From contig CAYGAY010000012.1 in NCBI GenBank assembly GCA_964347975.1, forward strand, positions 19,535 to 83,534: DNA of 64,000 nt, written 5' to 3'. The notes under the pieces were generated by a model. The model ran no database searches and was not told the origin of the DNA. It was given only the letters and a program-made list of their open reading frames with translations. A program made the translations under genes and the position numbers. This DNA comes from Bin87 sp964347975. Lineage in GTDB: Bacteria > Chloroflexota > Dehalococcoidia > Lucifugimonadales > UBA3495. Within the stretch, counting starts at the first letter, position 1, and each line of letters begins with the position of its first letter. Below, in pieces: positions 59,770 to 64,000 of the stretch.

Positions 59770-60786
59770 CTACCACTCGGACCGAGGCGGGCGCTCCATC
59801 AGGACCGGGATGCACTCGGCTGCTGGGAGGCCCTCGAACAGCACTTGGGACATCAGCCGGGTAATGGGCATGTCCACGCCGAGCCCTTCCGCCATCTCCA
59901 GCGCGGCCATGGTGGTGTTGACGCCCTCGGCCACCGCGTCCATGCCAGCCAGGATTTCGGGAAGCCGGCGGCCCCTGGCCAATTCCTTCCCTACGCGACG
60001 ATTGCGGCTCAGCGGGCTGGAGCAGGTCGCCATCACGTCCCCCAGACCCGCCAGGCCGGCGAAGGTTATCAACTCCGCCCCGGCGGCGATGCCCAGGCGT
60101 CCTATCTCGTTAAGCCCACGGGTTACCAGCGCCGCCTTGGCGTTATCGCCGGCTTCCAGGCCGTCCGCCATGCCGGCGGCCAGCGCAATGATGTTTTTCA
60201 GCGCGCCGCCAAGTTCCACTCCAATCACGTCGTCGCTGGTATAGACACGAAACGTTGGCGACATCAGGGTATCTTGGACCAACCGGCCGGATGCCTCGTC
60301 CACGGACGCCACCACGGTCAAGGCGGGCTGGCCGCCGATGACCTCGCCGGCCAGGTTGGGACCGGATAAGGCGGCGAAACAGCCGGGATGGTGGTTGGGC
60401 AACTCCTGGGCTATCACTTCATTCATCCGCAGCCCGGTGGGAAGTTCCAGCCCTTTAGTGCCGCTTAGAATGACGGCACGGCTGGGTATGTAGGGGGAGA
60501 TGCGCCGAAGGTTGCTCCGGAATCGGTCGGACGGTACGGCGACTATTACTAACTCGGCATCGCGCAAGGCCCAAGCCGGGTCGTTTCCCGCCGCCAGCCC
60601 TTGCGGGAAGGCCACGCCAGGCAGCCGGCGCGAATGCTCGCCGGCGCGGCTCAGGATCTCCGCTTCTTCCGGTGTGCGGCAGAGGAGACGCGCGTCTGCT
60701 CCGGCCCGAGCCGCCAGAATTGCCAACGTGGTTCCCCAGGTAGTCGCTCCGATGACGGCTATTGCGGAAGAATGTTTGGATGACAT
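59770..60786 (-). CDS. gpsA: NAD(P)H-dependent glycerol-3-phosphate dehydrogenase
   Basis: Makes glycerol-3-phosphate for membrane lipids. The 338-residue protein has an N-terminal Rossmann fold AVIGATTWGTTLAIL (family GAGSWGT; here GATTWGT), SGTKGLELPTG, the catalytic-Lys segment ELGGALKNIIALAAGMADGL, NAKAALVTRGLNEI and the final GLGDVMATC. The change in the glycine-rich loop is mild. The start is ATG 60786. It follows the LLM gene on the minus strand, with a GC-rich hairpin (60811-60839) between. Confidence 0.95.
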   Translation of the reverse strand: MSSKHSSAIAVIGATTWGTTLAILAARAGADARLLCRTPEEAEILSRAGEHSRRLPGVAFPQGLAAGNDPAWALRDAELVIVAVPSDRFRSNLRRISPYIPSRAVILSGTKGLELPTGLRMNEVIAQELPNHHPGCFAALSGPNLAGEVIGGQPALTVVASVDEASGRLVQDTLMSPTFRVYTSDDVIGVELGGALKNIIALAAGMADGLEAGDNAKAALVTRGLNEIGRLGIAAGAELITFAGLAGLGDVMATCSSPLSRNRRVGKELARGRRLPEILAGMDAVAEGVNTTMAALEMAEGLGVDMPITRLMSQVLFEGLPAAECIPVLMERPPRSEW

Positions 60787-60810
60787 AGTGTTTCGGGTGA
60801 ACTCACAGTC

Positions 60811-60839
60811 GTAGAGGCGACGTGAGCCGCCGCCTCTAC
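60811..60839. repeat. Hairpin upstream of gpsA
   Basis: GTAGAGGCG and CGCCTCTAC form 9 perfect pairs with an 11-base loop, in the gap between the LLM gene and gpsA. No T-run on the minus strand; likely a processing or weak terminator site. Confidence 0.55.
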
Positions 60840-60873
60840 CGGGTGCGTGCGATTTGCAGCAGGGACCTCCCAC

Positions 60874-62058
60874 TTAATTGTCGGACCCCGCCTTGGTGAA
60901 GTGTGGCATCACGTCGCGGGCGAACCACTCCAATTGGTCCAACGATGCCGAGGTCGGCATGCCCATGTTGGTAACGCCGATGTTGATCTCTTCCAGACCC
61001 GGATACCGCTCCTGGATCGCCATCAACTGCTCGGTGATCCGGTCGGGAGGCCCTACGAGATACTGCCCGGCGACTACAGAGTCCTCGATGGTCGGCATCT
61101 TCAAGCCTTGAGGCACCGGCCGGCCGAAGGCGTTGAGCGCGTCCAACTGCTCCTGGGTCAAACCGGCGATGAAGCCCAGCGGGCCGAACATCTTGACCCG
61201 CTCTTCCATCCAGTAGCGGGCCTGGTCCATGGCCTCCTTCTCCGAGTTGGCGATCTGCACGGAATAGCCCACGGCCAGGCCCTCCCCCAACTCATATTCC
61301 TTGCCGTGTTCCGCATGGATGGCCTGCCAGCGGTGGATGACCTCGTCGCTGGCGCCGCCGGTGGCCGCGCCGCCGCCGATGATACCCTTGATGCCCCATT
61401 TTGCCATGAAGTTGATGGCCCGGTCGCTGGCCGACACCACCGGCTGCCACCACTCAACCTCGTATTTCGGACGGGGAACCAGGGTGATCTCCTCCAGGTC
61501 GTAGCCGCGATAGGGAACATTGGGTGGAATGTCGAAGTGCTTGCCGTGGTGGGAAAAGCTGCGCTGGTTAAACGCCTTCCACATCACTTCCACTTGCTCC
61601 TCGAAGAGCTCGCGGTTGGCGTTCTGGTCCATGATGGGAGCGCCGAAGACTTCCACCTCGCGGGTGTGGTAGCCGCGGCCCACCCCGAAACGAACGCGGC
61701 CGTCAGTAAGCCAGTCGGCGGTGGCGTAGTCCTCAGCCAGCCGCAGGGGGTTCCACATGGGGTTTATATTGAAACCGCAACCGAAACGCAGCTTCTCGGT
61801 CAGATGCGCCAGATGCACCCAGAGCATCAGCAGGTTGGGGATGCACTCATAGCCTTCCCGCTGGAAGTGGTGCTCGGCGGCCCAGAAGGTGTCGTAGCCC
61901 AGGCGGTCCATGGCGATGGCGATCTGCTCCGCCTTTTCGATGGCGCCGCCGGCCAGTTCCTCGTCGGAAAGCCAGCGGTCGTTGGCGGGGGTGCCCTGGT
62001 AGCCGGGGTTGTCCATATCGACGTTGCCGGCCCAAAGGCTGCCAAACTTGGTAATCAT
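60874..62058 (-). CDS. LLM-class flavin-dependent oxidoreductase
   Basis: A 394-residue bacterial luciferase-like enzyme of the longer alkanal-monooxygenase-like type: FWAAEHHFQREGY, LRFGCGFNINPMWNPLRLAE, GRVRFGVGRGYHTREVEVFG, and HHGKHFDIPPNVPYRG. The His and Asn residues of the N-terminal part are common to FMN-using members. Reaction unknown. It belongs to a minus-strand series epoxide hydrolase - hendecad protein - LLM - gpsA. GAGGAACGCG lies before the ATG. Confidence 0.9.
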   Translation of the reverse strand: MITKFGSLWAGNVDMDNPGYQGTPANDRWLSDEELAGGAIEKAEQIAIAMDRLGYDTFWAAEHHFQREGYECIPNLLMLWVHLAHLTEKLRFGCGFNINPMWNPLRLAEDYATADWLTDGRVRFGVGRGYHTREVEVFGAPIMDQNANRELFEEQVEVMWKAFNQRSFSHHGKHFDIPPNVPYRGYDLEEITLVPRPKYEVEWWQPVVSASDRAINFMAKWGIKGIIGGGAATGGASDEVIHRWQAIHAEHGKEYELGEGLAVGYSVQIANSEKEAMDQARYWMEERVKMFGPLGFIAGLTQEQLDALNAFGRPVPQGLKMPTIEDSVVAGQYLVGPPDRITEQLMAIQERYPGLEEINIGVTNMGMPTSASLDQLEWFARDVMPHFTKAGSDN

Positions 62059-62172
62059 GTAACGCGTTCCTCCTTGTTGATGGCCGCATCAAGCGGCCTG
62101 GCGTTCGAGATGAAGATGGCAGACATGGTAGCGGGTTTCGCGGACGATGTCAGCCTGACTTGCAGTATGGCG

Positions 62173-62646
62173 CTAGTCACTTCCATTTTCATTTGCGGAC
62201 GACTCAGTGCCACCATCAGGCGGTTCAAGGGTGTCTGTCAACGGGGCCAGGGGCAGGCCGTCATCGCCATGCCGGTGCAGGGCAAACCGTCCCAGCATAC
62301 GGCGATTGGTAATGATTTCTGCTCGGTTAGCCTGAAAGTCGAGCTTCAGTTCCGTGCGCAATTCAGCCATGTCACCCTTGAGCTCAGCCCTGAGGCCGGC
62401 CATGTCGCCTTTCATTTCCGTCTTGAGGCCGGCCATGTCGTCTTTCATTTCCGTCTTGAGGTTGGCGATGTCGCCTTTCAGCTCCGCCTTTGTCTCAGCC
62501 ATGTCCCCTTTTAGTTCCGTCCTGAGGTTGGCTATATCTGCCTTCAGCTCGTTTTTGGTGGAAGAATTGCCAAACCTTATCAGCGAGCCCAGCGCCACAA
62601 AAAGAGCGACTCCGACGCCGATGATTGTCCATTCCGTCGGACCCAT
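62173..62646 (-). CDS. membrane-anchored hendecad-repeat coiled-coil protein
   Basis: A 157-residue protein with one membrane segment WTIIGVGVALFVALGSLIRF (residues 6-25), then seven 11-residue repeats at residues 34-110 of the form LKGDMAxLRTE. Hendecads make right-handed-drifting coiled coils. The C-terminus is a polar tail. AGGAGG lies upstream of ATG 62646. No family name is known to me; similar low-complexity proteins occur in bacteria as DUF1640-like coiled coils. The 33-base DNA repeats suggest expansion by slippage. Confidence 0.8.
   Translation of the reverse strand: MGPTEWTIIGVGVALFVALGSLIRFGNSSTKNELKADIANLRTELKGDMAETKAELKGDIANLKTEMKDDMAGLKTEMKGDMAGLRAELKGDMAELRTELKLDFQANRAEIITNRRMLGRFALHRHGDDGLPLAPLTDTLEPPDGGTESSANENGSD
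62317..62547 (-). repeat. Seven 33-base tandem repeats within the hendecad gene
   Basis: Each 33-base unit codes for 11 residues. The periodic words GCCATGTC and CTTTCA recur on the plus strand. There is no CRISPR-like spacer variation; this is coding. Confidence 0.8.
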
Positions 62647-62695
62647 TGCGGTATTCCTCCTGATCGGTAATTGAGACGACCTTCCCCAGCGTCTG

Positions 62696-63922
62696 CTAAC
62701 GCAACTCCCGGAAAAACTCGCGCATATCAGCCACCAGCTCCGCCGGCTTCTCCAGCGCCGCAAAGTGGCCCCCGCTGTCCATCTCCGTCCACCGCTGCAC
62801 ATTGTAGGTGCGCTCAGCCCAGGAGCGCGGCGGCGTGGATAGTTCCTTCGGGAAAACCGCGATGGCGCAGGGCACTCCGATCTGATCGTCCGGTCCGAAG
62901 TACCAGGGCGTGCGGCTATTTTCGTAATAGAGGCGGGTGCTGGAGTTGATGGTCTGGGTCACCCAGTAAATCATCACGGTGGTCAGCAGGTCGTCCTTGG
63001 TGTACACGCTTTCCACATCGCCGTCGCAGTCGCTCCAGGTGCGGTACTTTTCGACGATCCACGCGCACAAGCCGACGGGAGAGTCGTTAAGGCCATAGGC
63101 CAGGGTCTGGGGCTTGGTGCCCTGGATATGGGCGTAGCCGCCCTCGGCGGCCTGCCAGGAGACGCGCTGGTCGATCATGGTCAGCTCTGCATCCGACAAA
63201 GTGGCCGCGAAGTCCCGCCGGTAGCCGCCCTGTGGTGTGCCGATGACCTGCTCCAGCCGCTCGCGCATACTCAATCCTTCCAGGCTGGCGCCTTGGAAAG
63301 GAATGGCCTGGGTCACGGAGGTGGTGTGGATGCCCAGCACGTGGTCGGCATGGTGAAACCCCAACCGTGCGGTCACGCCGGCGCCCCAGTCGCCGCCCTG
63401 GGCGGCGTAGCGTTGGTAGCCAAGCTCGTCGGCCATCAGCCGGTCCCACAGCTCGGCGATCCTGCGGGTGTTCACGCCCCGATCTCGGGTCTGGGCGCTG
63501 AAGCCATAGCCGGGCATTGAGGGCACAACCACGTCAAAGGAGTCGGCCGGGTCGCCGCCGTGGCTGGCCGGATCGGTCAGCATGGGAATGATCTTGTGCA
63601 TCTCGTAGATGGAGCCGGGCCAGCCATGGGTTACGATGATGGGCATGGGGTTGGGGCCTTTGCCCTTTTCGTGGATGAAGTGGATGCCTTGGCCTTCAAT
63701 GGTGGTGTAGAAGTTGGCGAAGGCGTTGAGGCCGGCCTCTGCTTTGCGCCAGTCGTACCCGTCGCGCCAGTAGGCCACCAGCTCCTTGATGTAGTCCAGG
63801 TTGGAACCGTAGTCCCATTCCGCGCCGGGAATCTCGTCGGGCCAACGGACGTGGGCCAGCCGGTGCCTGAGATCTTCCAGCACGTCATCAGGCACGTTGA
63901 TGGTGTAGGGTTGTACCGCCAT
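62696..63922 (-). CDS. epoxide hydrolase, EHN-type alpha/beta hydrolase
   Basis: A 408-residue microsomal-type epoxide hydrolase. The EHN N-terminal domain PYTINVPDDVLEDLRHRLAH is followed by the alpha/beta hydrolase core with the oxyanion HGWPGS, nucleophile Asp in AQGGDWGAGVT, and His in MDSGGHFAALE. The Tyr of the lid lies in the C-terminal third. It hydrates epoxides to diols, in line with a lineage that oxidises recalcitrant organics. It is the first gene of the minus-strand series; GGAGG precedes its ATG. Confidence 0.92.
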   Translation of the reverse strand: MAVQPYTINVPDDVLEDLRHRLAHVRWPDEIPGAEWDYGSNLDYIKELVAYWRDGYDWRKAEAGLNAFANFYTTIEGQGIHFIHEKGKGPNPMPIIVTHGWPGSIYEMHKIIPMLTDPASHGGDPADSFDVVVPSMPGYGFSAQTRDRGVNTRRIAELWDRLMADELGYQRYAAQGGDWGAGVTARLGFHHADHVLGIHTTSVTQAIPFQGASLEGLSMRERLEQVIGTPQGGYRRDFAATLSDAELTMIDQRVSWQAAEGGYAHIQGTKPQTLAYGLNDSPVGLCAWIVEKYRTWSDCDGDVESVYTKDDLLTTVMIYWVTQTINSSTRLYYENSRTPWYFGPDDQIGVPCAIAVFPKELSTPPRSWAERTYNVQRWTEMDSGGHFAALEKPAELVADMREFFRELR

Positions 63923-64000
63923 AGTGGAACCTCCGTGGGGAGTTATTAGGGCCTGTTTACAAACTCGGTCTGTGGGGGGTAAATAGTAACACGCCCCCGA

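Noticed and set aside
60847..62514. Plus-strand open frame of 555 codons
   Set aside because: Antisense to the LLM gene and the hendecad gene; repeats in it are the complement of the 11-residue repeats.
62317..62547. Regular 33-base repeats suggestive of CRISPR
   Set aside because: Units are contiguous without spacers and translate as seven hendecads in a real gene.

Overview
The window is a 64 kb, GC-rich bacterial chromosome segment with about 60 protein genes and no recognisable rRNA, tRNA or CRISPR array. The mix of flavin enzymes (three luciferase-like monooxygenases, two GMC oxidoreductases), an isolated metallo-hydrolase/amidohydrolase complement, MEP-pathway IspH, proline/threonine-linker lipoproteins with Thr-Pro repeats, and tandem peptide-type ABC binding lipoproteins suggests an environmental Chloroflexota, most like the SAR202/Dehalococcoidia group. 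This placement is inference from gene content; no marker gene in the window settles it.

Layout. 1-4.5 kb (minus): shikimate genes aroB (cut by the left edge) and aroK, a VOC protein, protein-L-isoaspartate methyltransferase and a ThDP enzyme. 4.6-6.4 kb: a DNA methyltransferase fused to an HNH nuclease. 6.5-18.2 kb (plus): a catabolic-looking series (GMC oxidoreductase, DUF4177 protein, DUF1800 and DUF1501 proteins, NHL propeller, isochorismatase-like hydrolase, second GMC, LLM flavoenzyme, lactonase), interrupted at 8.4-10 kb by an AT-richer ParA-like ATPase and an unknown partner. 18.2-21.3 kb: Uma2-type nuclease with a coiled-coil tail, a repeat-filled intergenic region, a zinc-ribbon/DUF2325-like protein and an SDR. 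21.3-31.1 kb (minus): three tandem paralogous ABC substrate-binding lipoproteins, each with its own promoter and downstream hairpin, two permeases and a membrane-anchored propeller; no ABC ATPase is present. 31.4-37.4 kb: PPOX protein, site-2 protease, an unknown TIM-barrel-like protein, MBL hydrolase, apt, yraN, rnhB and mnmA (the last three overlap). 37.6-43 kb: LLM enzyme, PEP mutase/ICL enzyme, a lipoprotein and a secreted Fn3-like protein split by an in-frame TGA. 43.1-48 kb: MoxR-DUF58-transglutaminase operon whose catalytic Cys is replaced by Ser. 48.3-52.8 kb: ogt, comM-like, an unknown protein, xerC/D-type recombinase, small membrane protein. 53-57.4 kb: two restriction-modification systems and a methyltransferase remnant around a deacetylase-type amidohydrolase. 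57.5-64 kb: ispH, a coiled-coil protein, gpsA, LLM enzyme, a hendecad-repeat membrane protein and epoxide hydrolase.

The most noteworthy features are the three DNA-modification loci (an MTase-HNH fusion, an MTase convergent with an XRE-nuclease fusion, and a compact REase-MTase operon), the ParA-plus-unknown pair, the SBP triplication with shared promoter architecture, and at least three families of dispersed inverted-repeat elements in the intergenic DNA, one of which supplies the apparent start codon of aroK.
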